The notes beneath the pieces are model-generated. The model was given only the letters and a program-made list of their open reading frames with translations, had not been told where the DNA came from and searched no databases. A stretch of DNA of 64,000 bases from contig PYIZ01000034.1 of the NCBI GenBank assembly GCA_003635265.1, positions 62,001 through 126,000 on the forward strand, written 5' to 3'. This DNA is from Candidatus Poribacteria bacterium. GTDB taxonomy: Bacteria > Poribacteria > WGA-4E > PCPOR2b. Both the position numbers and the translations under genes were made by a program. Below, one piece after another: positions 16,767-25,459 of this stretch; the stretch's first letter is position 1; each line of letters begins with the position of its first letter.

Positions 16767-18794
16767 ATGGCAAAAAAACTGACGCGTGAAAACTTCATCG
16801 AATGTGGGTTGGACGAATCCACATCGGGTCGCCTGTTAGAGCGTATCAATCCGTTACTCGCATCGCTTCCAGCTGCAGCTTGCTGGGGAAAAATTTCGCA
16901 AACCATTTTGACCCCTGACCATCCATTCGCACTTCATCAACTCCTTCACAATACGGTTTTTGCCGACTGGGAGGGAGTGGCTGTACCTGCTTGGTTTCCG
17001 GCTGAAGACGAAATCGAGAAGACAAACATCGCAGGGGTTATGCGGGAGTTAAATCTTGACTCTTACGAGGCACTTCATTCGTGGTCGGTACATCATCGTG
17101 AGGATTTCTGGCGGTTGATGACTGAGAGACTTGGGATTCATTTCCGCCGCAAATTCAGCGAGGTGGTGGATCTGTCCAAAGGGGATGAGTTTCCCAAGTG
17201 GCTTGTGGACGCGCAGCTTAATATCGTCGAGAGCTGTTTTAACGCACCAAGCGATGCCACCGCGATTGTGTTTCAGTCAGAGGGTTCGGTGCTTTCAACC
17301 ATGACTTACGGCGAACTCAACGCACTGATCAATCGGGTTGCCAACGGCTTGGCGAATGCCGGCTTCCAATCGGGCGACCCTATCGCCGTAAATATGTCAA
17401 TGCACCCCGAATCGGTTGCAGTCTATCTCGGTATCATCAAAGCGGGTTGCGTCGTGATTGCGATTGCGGACAGTTTTGCGCCAGATGAGATTCAGATGCG
17501 TCTGCGTATTGCAAACGCGAAGGGGATTTTTACGCAAGGCTATATCCGCCGTGCTGGAAGACAGTTGCCGTTATATGCAAGAGTGGTTAATGCTAACGCG
17601 CCAAAAGCGATTGTGTTTTCCCGTGGGAAAGAGCCTCAGATTGAATTGCGAAACGGCGATCTGACTTGGGCGGAGTTCCTTAGCAATAGCGATCGGTTTG
17701 ACGCAGTTGGGTGTAATCCGCATGACCACACAAACATCCTGTTTTCTTCGGGAACGACAGGAGACCCCAAAGCGATTCCGTGGACACAGACCACGCCGAT
17801 TAAATGCGCTGTGGATGCATATCTACACCACGATATTCAGCACGGAGATGTGTTAGCTTGGCCCACAAATCTTGGGTGGATGATGGGTCCGTGGCTCATC
17901 TACGCGAGTTTGATCAATCAAGGTACGATTGCGTTATACGATGGCACCGCAACGGAAAGGGACTTTGGCGAGTTTGTGCAGAACGCTCGTGTTACAATGC
18001 TCGGTGTCGTGCCAAGTATAGTGAGGGCTTGGAAAAACAAGGATTGTATGAAAGGGCTTGATTGGCACGCTATCAAAGTCTTCAGTTCTACAGGTGAGTG
18101 TTCTAACACGGAAGATATGCTGTTTCTGATGTCTACCGCGGGCTACCGTCCAATTATCGAGTATTGTGGCGGCACCGAGATAGGCGGTGGGTATCTCACC
18201 GGCACGACTGTCCAACCTGCTGCCCCGGCGACCTTTACAACGCCCGCCTTGGGATTGGATATAGCTATCTGCGATGAGGACGGTCAACCAACGGATAATG
18301 GAGAGGTCTTTGTGACACCACCTTCCATCGGACTATCCACCGAATTATTAAATAAAAACCACCACGAGGTATACTTTGAGGGAACGCCTCAGCTGCCGAC
18401 GCTGCCGCCTCTCCGTCGTCATGGGGATGGGGTTGAGCGATTGGCTGATGGTTACTACCGTATCCACGGGCGGGTGGATGATACGATGAATCTCGGTGGC
18501 ATCAAGATCAGTTCAGCAGAGATTGAGGGGGTTCTCAATTCTGTGAGTGGAATTCGAGAGGTCGCAGCGATTGCTGTGCCGCCACCTGATGGCGGTCCCA
18601 GCCAACTGGTCATTTATGCCGCGCTGCTGCCGGGAGCAGATACCGATTCTCTGACCACTTCTTTACAGTCGGCGATCCGAGAACATCTGAATCCGCTGTT
18701 TCGGATTCACGATGTCGTCGTTGTTGATGCCTTACCTCGAACCGCCTCCAACAAAATCATGCGCCGTATTCTGCGCGATGAGAGATCCTCTTAA
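16767..18794 (+). CDS. AMP-dependent acyl-CoA synthetase, acyl-activating enzyme 17/18-like
   Basis: The 675-residue protein belongs to the ANL superfamily. The phosphate-binding loop is LFSSGTTGDPKAIPW, the adenine-binding motif is YCGGTEIGGGY, the hinge is GRVDDTMNLGGIKIS, and the catalytic lysine is in RTASNKIMRR near the C-terminus. The long N-terminal region (about 1-150) resembles acetoacetyl-CoA synthetase and plant peroxisomal acyl-activating enzymes 17 and 18. The natural carboxylate substrate is not known. It starts 22 bases after soxG on the same strand, so it probably belongs to the sarcosine oxidase transcript. Confidence 0.85.
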   Translation: MAKKLTRENFIECGLDESTSGRLLERINPLLASLPAAACWGKISQTILTPDHPFALHQLLHNTVFADWEGVAVPAWFPAEDEIEKTNIAGVMRELNLDSYEALHSWSVHHREDFWRLMTERLGIHFRRKFSEVVDLSKGDEFPKWLVDAQLNIVESCFNAPSDATAIVFQSEGSVLSTMTYGELNALINRVANGLANAGFQSGDPIAVNMSMHPESVAVYLGIIKAGCVVIAIADSFAPDEIQMRLRIANAKGIFTQGYIRRAGRQLPLYARVVNANAPKAIVFSRGKEPQIELRNGDLTWAEFLSNSDRFDAVGCNPHDHTNILFSSGTTGDPKAIPWTQTTPIKCAVDAYLHHDIQHGDVLAWPTNLGWMMGPWLIYASLINQGTIALYDGTATERDFGEFVQNARVTMLGVVPSIVRAWKNKDCMKGLDWHAIKVFSSTGECSNTEDMLFLMSTAGYRPIIEYCGGTEIGGGYLTGTTVQPAAPATFTTPALGLDIAICDEDGQPTDNGEVFVTPPSIGLSTELLNKNHHEVYFEGTPQLPTLPPLRRHGDGVERLADGYYRIHGRVDDTMNLGGIKISSAEIEGVLNSVSGIREVAAIAVPPPDGGPSQLVIYAALLPGADTDSLTTSLQSAIREHLNPLFRIHDVVVVDALPRTASNKIMRRILRDERSS

Positions 18795-18875
18795 AGCACA
18801 AACACACAGGCGTCCGAGAGAGGATAACGCCTCAGAGCGTGTCATTCAACGCCATACAAACCCACACAGTGCCTA

Positions 18876-19880
18876 CTAACCCCGGTCAGGATCTGCGGGT
18901 GGGGGACGGTATGGGTAGAACTTCCGCCCGTCAATTCGTATATATCCCTCCGTCTCAGAGTAGTAGTTATCGTAGTAGACTTCAAACTCCTTGCCCGCGT
19001 GTGGCCCGGTGCTATATCGGATGGTGTCGATCCAAATGCCCTCAATTTTCACACGCGGAAGATAGATATACGAATCGTCGTTTTTGTCAATTAAGCGAGG
19101 CAGGTATTCTTTCTGCCCGTCAACGATTATGTAGTAAGCTCTCTCGTCATCGTCAAAGTATACCGGTAAGCTATTGTCTTTCTGTGGACCCGTGAGATAT
19201 TTTCTATAGCCTTTTACGGTGCCATCGCTGGGAGTCGAATAGTCGACATACAAATCACCGTTGTTGTCCATGTAGCTGTATAGGTAGTACTTCCTTCCGT
19301 CAACTACTATGTATTCATATTTCACCCGTTCCTGCCAGGGTGAATTGATATTTCCTTGATCATGGCGCACTGGAAAGAACTCCCCTCGATGGGGTCCAAA
19401 GTCGTATACTATGCCCGTTGTTGGGGTGACGTACGAATACTTGGTTATCCAGTGAAATCCATTACCGTCTCTGTCGTAACCCTCAGATCCACCTTCGATA
19501 AAGATAGGAATTGGTTGCCGTCGGTGTAGGTAAAACCTTTCTCCGTCAATGATTATGTATCTGTCCTCCCGGCGAGGGTAGTTTTCAAACTCATGGTACA
19601 GATTAAACGTTTTGCTCTTGTGTGGACCCGTGCGATATTCTATAAAGTTTGCAGTAAGCCCTCCCCATAATCCGCGAGCTGTACGGTACACATCGCCATG
19701 TTTGTCGTGGATATCTTCGGCATCGATCAGGAAAACAGAAGATTTCCCTAAGTCCACAACCGCAGGCGAGGCAGATAACTCCGGCTCTGAAGCGGGCACT
19801 CGCTCACAAGCGCTAAGACCAATGGTAATGACTACCAATAGGACACAAACACCCGCCGATTTTAGCCAATTCTTTTTCAT
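18876..19880 (-). CDS. Lipoprotein built from four internal repeats
   Basis: The 334-residue protein has a lipoprotein signal peptide (hydrophobic stretch 10-22, lipobox LSAC with C25). The mature part has four divergent repeats of about 65-75 residues. Each has an acidic loop (DKHGD, DRDGNG, DNNGD, DKNDD), then a GPH or GPQ element (near 85, 162, 231 and 292), and ends with a YI-x-x-DG-x-K/E-x-Y motif (near 108, 190, 250 and 313). The acidic loops resemble calcium-binding loops. I do not recognise a named family. It is probably anchored in a membrane facing the periplasm or surface. It is convergent with the acyl-activating enzyme gene. Confidence 0.75.
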   Translation of the reverse strand: MKKNWLKSAGVCVLLVVITIGLSACERVPASEPELSASPAVVDLGKSSVFLIDAEDIHDKHGDVYRTARGLWGGLTANFIEYRTGPHKSKTFNLYHEFENYPRREDRYIIIDGERFYLHRRQPIPIFIEGGSEGYDRDGNGFHWITKYSYVTPTTGIVYDFGPHRGEFFPVRHDQGNINSPWQERVKYEYIVVDGRKYYLYSYMDNNGDLYVDYSTPSDGTVKGYRKYLTGPQKDNSLPVYFDDDERAYYIIVDGQKEYLPRLIDKNDDSYIYLPRVKIEGIWIDTIRYSTGPHAGKEFEVYYDNYYSETEGYIRIDGRKFYPYRPPPADPDRG

Positions 19881-19901
19881 GGGGTTTTACTTTTTTTAGC
19901 C

Positions 19902-20000
19902 GTTGATTAATGCCTGATAAATCAGGCAACTACATCTAATGTTGATTAATGCCTGATGAATCCCCGATAAATCGGGATTAAGAAACAGGCAACTACATCC
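19902..20000. repeat. Pair of direct repeats containing CCTGATAAATCAGG palindromes
   Basis: GTTGATTAATGCCTGAT occurs at 19902-19918 and again at 19941-19957. Each copy is followed by CAGGCAACTACATC (to 19936, and from 19987 to 20000). The first copy contains the palindrome CCTGATAAATCAGG. The second has an extra palindrome, CCCGATAAATCGGG. The region 19881-20162 holds these repeats and no gene that I can support. Confidence 0.7.
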
Positions 20001-20162
20001 AATTATGCAATTATAAGAAATTACAGAAATTGTAAAGCCTATTGGCTCGTGTTGGACATACCCAGTTAAGATATGAATATCGACCTACTTTAGGATGACC
20101 ATTTTTCGCATTGTAGGGAAATCGTCCGAGCATACCTTTGGCAACCATATCACAAAAGCTCA

Positions 20163-20205
20163 TAAAAAACCGGTAGGAGCAAATTATACTATGCCCCTAC
20201 CGGTT
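20163..20205 (-). terminator. Rho-independent terminator of the molybdenum hydroxylase operon
   Basis: On the minus strand AACCGGTAGG (from 20205) pairs with CCTACCGGTT, ending at 20168. Inner G/C pairs extend the stem, the loop is about 15 bases, and a run of Ts follows (complement of the As at 20164-20169). It lies 22 bases past the stop of the catalytic subunit gene. Confidence 0.75.
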
Positions 20206-20227
20206 CTGTGTTTAATCGGTGCTGCTT

Positions 20228-22528
20228 TTACTTCCCGTTGCCGTGCAACGCGTCGACAACCTTTTCCGGTTTCATCGGGAGTTCGGTGATCCGGATGCCA
20301 ACAGCGTCGGCGACAGCGTTTGCCATCGTTGCCAACGTTGGGGTGATTGGCGGTTCACCAACGCCCTTTGCCCCGAATGGTCCGTCGGGCGCTTCTACTT
20401 CAACGATAACGGACTCAACGGTGGGGAGATCCGCGGTGGTCGGCACGCGATAATCGACGAAGCCCGGATTCACGTTGCCCTCCTCGTTATACTGCATCTC
20501 CTCCATGGTCGCCCATGCGTAGCCTTGTACCGCACCTCCCTCAATCTGTCCTTCGACTGCCATCGGGTTAATGGCGAAGCCGACATCCTGTGAGGCTGCC
20601 ATCTTCAGCACCTTGATTCTGCCGGTATCTGGATCAATTTCGACCTTAGCAATCTGCGCTGCTAGGGCAGGTGTCGAGGGTTTCCGCGCAAAGGAACCCT
20701 TGCCGACGATGGGACCACCCGTTGTTGAGAGACTGTATGCAGCCAACTCACCGAATCCAATCGACTTCGGTGGGTCTGCCTCAATGGTTGAAACCTTACC
20801 ATCTTTGAGTTCGAGGGATTCAACGTCGGTGTTCAACCGTTCGGCAGCGAGCTCGAGGAGGCGTCTCCGCGTATCCTCTGCAGCGAGTTTGGCGGTATTG
20901 CCCATTGTGAAGGTGACAACACTGCCGCCGGAGCCGGTAGCATACGGCGCTGAATCGGTGTCGCCGCGGGTGATTGCGACCTCCTCATAGGAAAGGGTCA
21001 AGATCTCGGCAACAATCTGGGCGAGTGCCGTGTCTGTGCCGGTGATATCCATGGAACCGTGGAAGATCCGCGCGCTCCCATCTTCGTGGATAGAGACGAA
21101 CATCCCACCCGGTCCACATCCGTTTGTCCAATCGCCGATAGCCACGCCCCACCCTTGATTGGGTCCTTTCGTGCGATTCTTCCAATCCACCGCATCCGCA
21201 ACCGCCTGCAAGGTCTCCTTATAACCGACCTTGGGTTCGTTCGGTCCCGCAGGCACTGGATCGCCTTCAACCCGCATATTCTTGAGGCGAAATTCAACCG
21301 GATCAAGGTCCAGTTTACGAGCGATATCGTCAAGCTGAGACTCGCCAGCAAACGCGACCTGTGGCGTTCCCGGTGCGCGATAGGCGGCGGTGCCTGACTT
21401 GTTTGTATAGACACCATACGCATCGACCTTTAGGTGCGGGAACTTATAAACCCCACGTAGGCGGATGGTACTACCAATCGAGGCTCCCGAAACGGAACCA
21501 GAATCCCAGAACGCTAATCCTTCACGGGCGAGGATTGTGCCATCGTTCTTCACGCCGGTCTTCAACTTAATCACGCAGCCCGGTGCGGGACGACCGTCTG
21601 TAAACTCCTCTTCACGGGTCATCTGAATTTTCACCGGACGACCGGTTTTTTGGGAAAGAAGCACAGCGGGTACATGCGTGAGCGCGACACCGAAACGTCC
21701 ACCAAATCCACCGCCCATCGTCGTCGCAACAACATTGATCTGATTGAGCGGGATGCCGAGCGTACCTGCGATACCGGATCGGATAGCGAAGGGACCTTGT
21801 GTACTTGCCCAAACTGTCACTTTCCCGGTGGATTCGACATCAGCAACGGAGACGTGCGGCTCCATGTAGGTCTGGTGCACCCGTGGAATGACGTAGGTAT
21901 CTTCGACAACCAGATCCGATTCGGCGAAGCCTTGTTCTACATCACCTGCCGCCGAGTGCGTTTCGGCGGAGATATTGTAATAGACATCGTCTTCAGTGGC
22001 TTCCAACTGTGTGTTTAATTCAGCAATCCTTGCGCTGTGGTCTGCTGGCGATTTATCCCGCTCAAGTTTTCTCAATTCGGCTGTAATCGCTCGACGCGCG
22101 GGACTATCTTTCGTGTCATCGCTGTGCAGGCGCGGTGCGTCCGGCTCAATGGCTTCCATCACATCCTGAACGGCGGGAAGTACTTCGTAGTCGATCTTGA
22201 TAAGATCCGCAGCTTCCTCCGCGATATCCGGATCCGTTGCCGCCACGGCTGCAATCGGTTCACCAAGATAGAGAACTTTGTCGGTAGCAAAAACCCGTCG
22301 TCCGCTCTCAACATCGTCTTGGGTGACAATTGCTCGGACACCGGGCAGTTTTTCAGCTTCGCTCGTATCAATATTCAGGATCTTTGCGTGTGGGTGTGCG
22401 CTGCGCACAAATTTTCCGTGAAGCATACCGGGCAGGTGGACATCCCCTCCATACTGCGCCGCACCCGTAACTTTTTCAAGGGCATCAACTCTCGTCACTC
22501 TCTTGCCAAGAACTGCATATTCTGACAT
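20228..22528 (-). CDS. Xanthine dehydrogenase family molybdopterin-binding subunit
   Basis: This 766-residue protein is the large catalytic subunit of a molybdenum hydroxylase. It opens with KRVTRVDALEKVTGAAQYGGD and has the glycine-rich molybdopterin-binding segment TTMGGGFGGRFG. The segment GTAAYRAPGTPQ follows, and the active-site glutamate lies in FGAKGVGEPP near the C-terminus. The AAYRAPG stretch lacks the AYRCAFR loop of CO dehydrogenase, so it is not CoxL proper. A charged helical insert lies near residues 150-185. The start is ATG 22528, seven bases after AGGAG. It is the last of three subunit genes; the substrate is unknown. Confidence 0.93.
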   Translation of the reverse strand: MSEYAVLGKRVTRVDALEKVTGAAQYGGDVHLPGMLHGKFVRSAHPHAKILNIDTSEAEKLPGVRAIVTQDDVESGRRVFATDKVLYLGEPIAAVAATDPDIAEEAADLIKIDYEVLPAVQDVMEAIEPDAPRLHSDDTKDSPARRAITAELRKLERDKSPADHSARIAELNTQLEATEDDVYYNISAETHSAAGDVEQGFAESDLVVEDTYVIPRVHQTYMEPHVSVADVESTGKVTVWASTQGPFAIRSGIAGTLGIPLNQINVVATTMGGGFGGRFGVALTHVPAVLLSQKTGRPVKIQMTREEEFTDGRPAPGCVIKLKTGVKNDGTILAREGLAFWDSGSVSGASIGSTIRLRGVYKFPHLKVDAYGVYTNKSGTAAYRAPGTPQVAFAGESQLDDIARKLDLDPVEFRLKNMRVEGDPVPAGPNEPKVGYKETLQAVADAVDWKNRTKGPNQGWGVAIGDWTNGCGPGGMFVSIHEDGSARIFHGSMDITGTDTALAQIVAEILTLSYEEVAITRGDTDSAPYATGSGGSVVTFTMGNTAKLAAEDTRRRLLELAAERLNTDVESLELKDGKVSTIEADPPKSIGFGELAAYSLSTTGGPIVGKGSFARKPSTPALAAQIAKVEIDPDTGRIKVLKMAASQDVGFAINPMAVEGQIEGGAVQGYAWATMEEMQYNEEGNVNPGFVDYRVPTTADLPTVESVIVEVEAPDGPFGAKGVGEPPITPTLATMANAVADAVGIRITELPMKPEKVVDALHGNGK

Positions 22529-22606
22529 GGACAATCTCCTTTTTGGAATGGAACGTGATGCGTAAAACGTAGGTGTTAGAATCTCAATCTCAATACGCAG
22601 TGGACA

Positions 22607-23083
22607 TCAGGAATTACGCATGACTTCCGCCGCACTCATCACGGCTTCAATGATCTTCGTGTACCCTGTGCATCGGCAGATGTTATTGCCAAGTGCATGT
22701 CTGATCTCCGCTTCCGTTGCATTAGGATTTTCATCAAGAAATGCTTTGGACGCTACGATAAATCCCGGTGTGCAGAAGCCACACTGGTATCCGCCTTTAT
22801 CCATGAACGCTTGCTGGATGGGGTGCAGCTGATCACGGCTTGCCAGCCCTTCTACCGTTGTGATTTCCTTGCCGTTGGCACTGACACCAAGCATCATACA
22901 AGATGTCACCGCTTTTCCATCCACAATGACTGTACATGCGCCACAATCGCCGGTACTGCAGCCCTCCTTCGTACCTGTTAAACCGATTGTATCACGAAGA
23001 GTTGCTAACAATGTCTTTCTTGGTTCAATCAACAAATCATACGTATCAGTGTTGACCGTTAAACTGACTGGATGCTTCTTCAT
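22607..23083 (-). CDS. Xanthine dehydrogenase family [2Fe-2S] subunit
   Basis: This 158-residue protein carries both iron-sulfur sites of the small subunit of molybdenum hydroxylases. The N-terminal plant-type cluster has CSTGDCGACTV and a later C. The C-terminal helical cluster has CGFCTPGF and CRCTGYTKI. It passes electrons from the molybdenum centre to FAD. It lies between the FAD subunit and catalytic subunit genes on the same strand. Length and motif order are normal. Confidence 0.95.
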   Translation of the reverse strand: MKKHPVSLTVNTDTYDLLIEPRKTLLATLRDTIGLTGTKEGCSTGDCGACTVIVDGKAVTSCMMLGVSANGKEITTVEGLASRDQLHPIQQAFMDKGGYQCGFCTPGFIVASKAFLDENPNATEAEIRHALGNNICRCTGYTKIIEAVMSAAEVMRNS

Positions 23084-23196
23084 TGGATTATCCTTTCTGT
23101 CCCCAAATGGGTTTGGGGATGAATATAGAATGAATATGAGGTTCTAAATTTTCGCGTGTTCGATAAATCAGGATTCCGCTGAACTTAATTTGCCGG

Positions 23197-24063
23197 TTAG
23201 CCCTGTGCGCGATCGGCAGCGGCTTGAAGTGTCCGCCGTGTCAAAACACCAACTATTTCCCGACGATGTTCTGCCGAACACCGTAAATCTGAAATGGGGC
23301 TTGATTGTGCTGAAGCAGCTGTACCCGCTTGTTCTAACAGCTCCGCTGTCAGGGAATTTCCATTGACAATGGCTTCGGCATCGGTGGCTCGAAGTGGCGT
23401 GGGGGCAACAGCGGCAAGACCAATCTTGACATCTGATACAGCACCGTTATCAGTTTTCGCAGATGATGCTACACCGACGAAGGCAAGATCCATCACTTCT
23501 CTAATTTTTTGCTTGATGTACTGTGATCCTTCATTCGCACCGCGGGGTGGACATTCAAATCCTGTGACAATCTCCCCAGTTTCTAATACGGTTTGCCCCG
23601 GTCCCAAAAAGAAGCTTTCAATCGGCACGGTACGCTCACCATCAGCACTGGCAATATTAACCTGTGCGCCAAGTGCCAGCAGGGGCGCTGCAGTATCCGC
23701 AGCGGGGGAACCATGACTAATGTTACCGCCTACTGTCGCAAGGTGACGAATCTGGACACCGCCAACCTCACCGGCACCTTCGGCAAGGGCAGTATAGCGT
23801 TCACGGATTGTTGGATCTTGTTCCAACGTACGCATCTTCGTTAGCGCGCCGATACGCAGACCAGTGGCTTCATCGTAGTCAATGCCCACCAATCCGGGAA
23901 TGTTTTCTAAGCTAATAACGTACTCAGGCGTCGCTGTCCGCGCTTTCATTTCTATGATGAGATCTGTTCCGCCGGCTAAGAGTTTTGCTTTGCCGTTGTA
24001 TTGTGTCAGCAGGTTTGACGCGTCCTCAATAGTTGTTGGTTCAAAAAACTCAAAATTCCTCAA
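23197..24063 (-). CDS. Xanthine dehydrogenase family FAD-binding subunit
   Basis: This is a 288-residue flavin subunit. FAD-contact motifs are LLAGGTDLIIEMKAR near the N-terminus and TVGGNISHGSPAADTAAPL in the middle, with the CODH_FAD_C-type domain at the C-terminus. I prefer the TTG at 24063, giving RNFEFFEPTTIEDA, because GGGAGG lies eight bases upstream and homologues start there. An ATG at 24093 would add ten residues and cannot be excluded. It is the first gene of the three-subunit operon and has a promoter at 24143-24171. Confidence 0.92.
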   Translation of the reverse strand: MRNFEFFEPTTIEDASNLLTQYNGKAKLLAGGTDLIIEMKARTATPEYVISLENIPGLVGIDYDEATGLRIGALTKMRTLEQDPTIRERYTALAEGAGEVGGVQIRHLATVGGNISHGSPAADTAAPLLALGAQVNIASADGERTVPIESFFLGPGQTVLETGEIVTGFECPPRGANEGSQYIKQKIREVMDLAFVGVASSAKTDNGAVSDVKIGLAAVAPTPLRATDAEAIVNGNSLTAELLEQAGTAASAQSSPISDLRCSAEHRREIVGVLTRRTLQAAADRAQG

Positions 24064-24142
24064 TGTGATGACCTCCCTGAAAATACGAGGCATCCCGCGC
24101 CTCGTGAAATGATTGTCCCTGAATGTAGTTTGACATGGCTAA

Positions 24143-24171
24143 AGCATACCAAATCTGATTGGGGTTGTCAA
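24143..24171 (-). promoter_or_regulatory. Promoter of the molybdenum hydroxylase operon
   Basis: On the minus strand TTGACA (24166-24171), a 17-base spacer and TATGCT (24143-24148) form a good sigma70-type promoter. It lies about 80 bases before the first subunit gene. It also sits just downstream of the unrelated gene at 24200-25180, marking the operon boundary. Confidence 0.65.
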
Positions 24172-24199
24172 CTCCTAAAAATACTTGCATCGGTGTATA

Positions 24200-25180
24200 C
24201 TATTCGATGATCAACTGATGACGATCTTTCGGCGATTCAGCAGGACAGTCTGTATCAGCCAACTGAATTGAATTCCCATCAAATTCAACATGCCGCTGCG
24301 TTGTGAAAATCGCACACTGATCCTTGTGCTTCAAAAGGTGGACGTGAATGCAGCCGGAAATACCGTAGATATTGATAAAATCATAGATAATTTTGGTTAG
24401 CTGATCTGACTCGCTATGTTGATAGGGGGCATACGGTCCAACCAAGACAGGTGACCGTCCTTTGAATGTACCGAGTGACGACTTGGGGTAAGAATCACAA
24501 AAAAGATGAAATACACTTTTATTGGGGGATTTGAAGAGTTTGTTCCAAGCCCTTTTTAACCCACGAAATGATCCAGACGGCGGAGCAACATAAGAGGAGA
24601 GAGAATAGGTAATATTGTCTTGTGGCTCGGTGTCCGGAGGGATATACCGGCAAATGAGAAGCGGCTTTGATTTGAACAACGCTAAAAAGTAAGCATAGCT
24701 TGCCGGTTTTTCTGCGAGCAAATCGAGAAATTCTGCAAAGTTTGAAAGTTCGCGTGATTTCTGTTCTTCGTGTTGATTTTCTGTGTGAAAAGGGTGCAGC
24801 CAGAATTTGAAGCGGGCGTTAATGCTAGTGTGAGTTTCGCCAATAGCATTTACGAGTTCAAGAGCGTGTCCATACGTACCTTCGAGGGTATCAACAAGAT
24901 ATCGGTGATTCTTGGCTGCGCGTCCAGTGATTACTCTGAGGTTTTCAATGAGTCGTACTATCTTTCTCTGGGAAATATCAAACTCCAGAGGGGCGGCAGC
25001 CAAATGTTCAATCTGATCCACAAAATTATCAGATTTCTCAAAATCTTCTGCCAACAGATTTAATTCTAACAGTGTTTTTTTAAGAGACTCCGAGGTCAAT
25101 TGAGTGATTTCTGACATTGACTTAGAAGCTGTTAATTGCTGAGAACTGTCTGTTGTCGTTAAATTCTTCTTTTCTTTCAT
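24200..25180 (-). CDS. Protein of unknown function, 326 residues
   Basis: I do not recognise this protein. The first 35 residues are polar and low in complexity (KEKKNLTTTDSSQQLTAS). Residues about 35-140 look helical and acidic (LKKTLLELNLLAEDFEKSDN). The C-terminal half is mixed and contains a YDFINIYGISGCIHVHLL segment that could form a beta strand core. No signal peptide, membrane segment or catalytic motif is evident. It is divergent from the large unknown gene at 25460. Both have A+T-rich upstream regions, so they could be regulated together. Confidence 0.7.
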   Translation of the reverse strand: MKEKKNLTTTDSSQQLTASKSMSEITQLTSESLKKTLLELNLLAEDFEKSDNFVDQIEHLAAAPLEFDISQRKIVRLIENLRVITGRAAKNHRYLVDTLEGTYGHALELVNAIGETHTSINARFKFWLHPFHTENQHEEQKSRELSNFAEFLDLLAEKPASYAYFLALFKSKPLLICRYIPPDTEPQDNITYSLSSYVAPPSGSFRGLKRAWNKLFKSPNKSVFHLFCDSYPKSSLGTFKGRSPVLVGPYAPYQHSESDQLTKIIYDFINIYGISGCIHVHLLKHKDQCAIFTTQRHVEFDGNSIQLADTDCPAESPKDRHQLIIE

Positions 25181-25459
25181 GCGAAGTTGTGCTATAATGA
25201 ATTATTTACCTTGAATATAATAGTTTATCTTTTTTAGTAAGATACGGGCTGTTCAAATGTTTTGGTCGCTGTGCCGCTATAAACCGTAGAAATTATACAC
25301 TATATCGATTGAAAATCAAATAACAATTTGAGTGACGATGTTCAACGTAGCGGCGTTATTGGCCGCGCTTAGATCAATGACAATTAATTCTTTATCTGCT
25401 AAAGCACTTTATTTTTAGGCTAATCTGTCATTATAGATAAAGATTTTTAAGGAGATATC
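25181..25459. other. Divergent intergenic region between two unknown genes
   Basis: This 279-base A+T-rich gap must hold the start signals for the genes at 24200-25180 (minus) and 25460-27595 (plus). I see several TATAAT-like words (for example near 25192 and 25216) but no -35 box at proper spacing. AAGGAGATATC just before 25460 is the ribosome binding site of the plus-strand gene. No RNA gene is evident. Confidence 0.4.

Noticed and set aside
18805..18830. Hairpin AGGCGT...ACGCCT after the acyl-activating enzyme gene as a terminator
   Set aside because: The stem is only six bases with a 13-base loop and has no T run.
20219..20593. 124-residue plus-strand frame at the end of the molybdenum hydroxylase gene
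   Set aside because: Antisense to the catalytic subunit with strong motifs; no ribosome binding site or family match.
20228..22528. CO dehydrogenase large subunit (coxL)
   Set aside because: The AYRCAFR active-site loop of form I CO dehydrogenase is missing (AAYRAPG instead), so the general xanthine dehydrogenase family name is safer.
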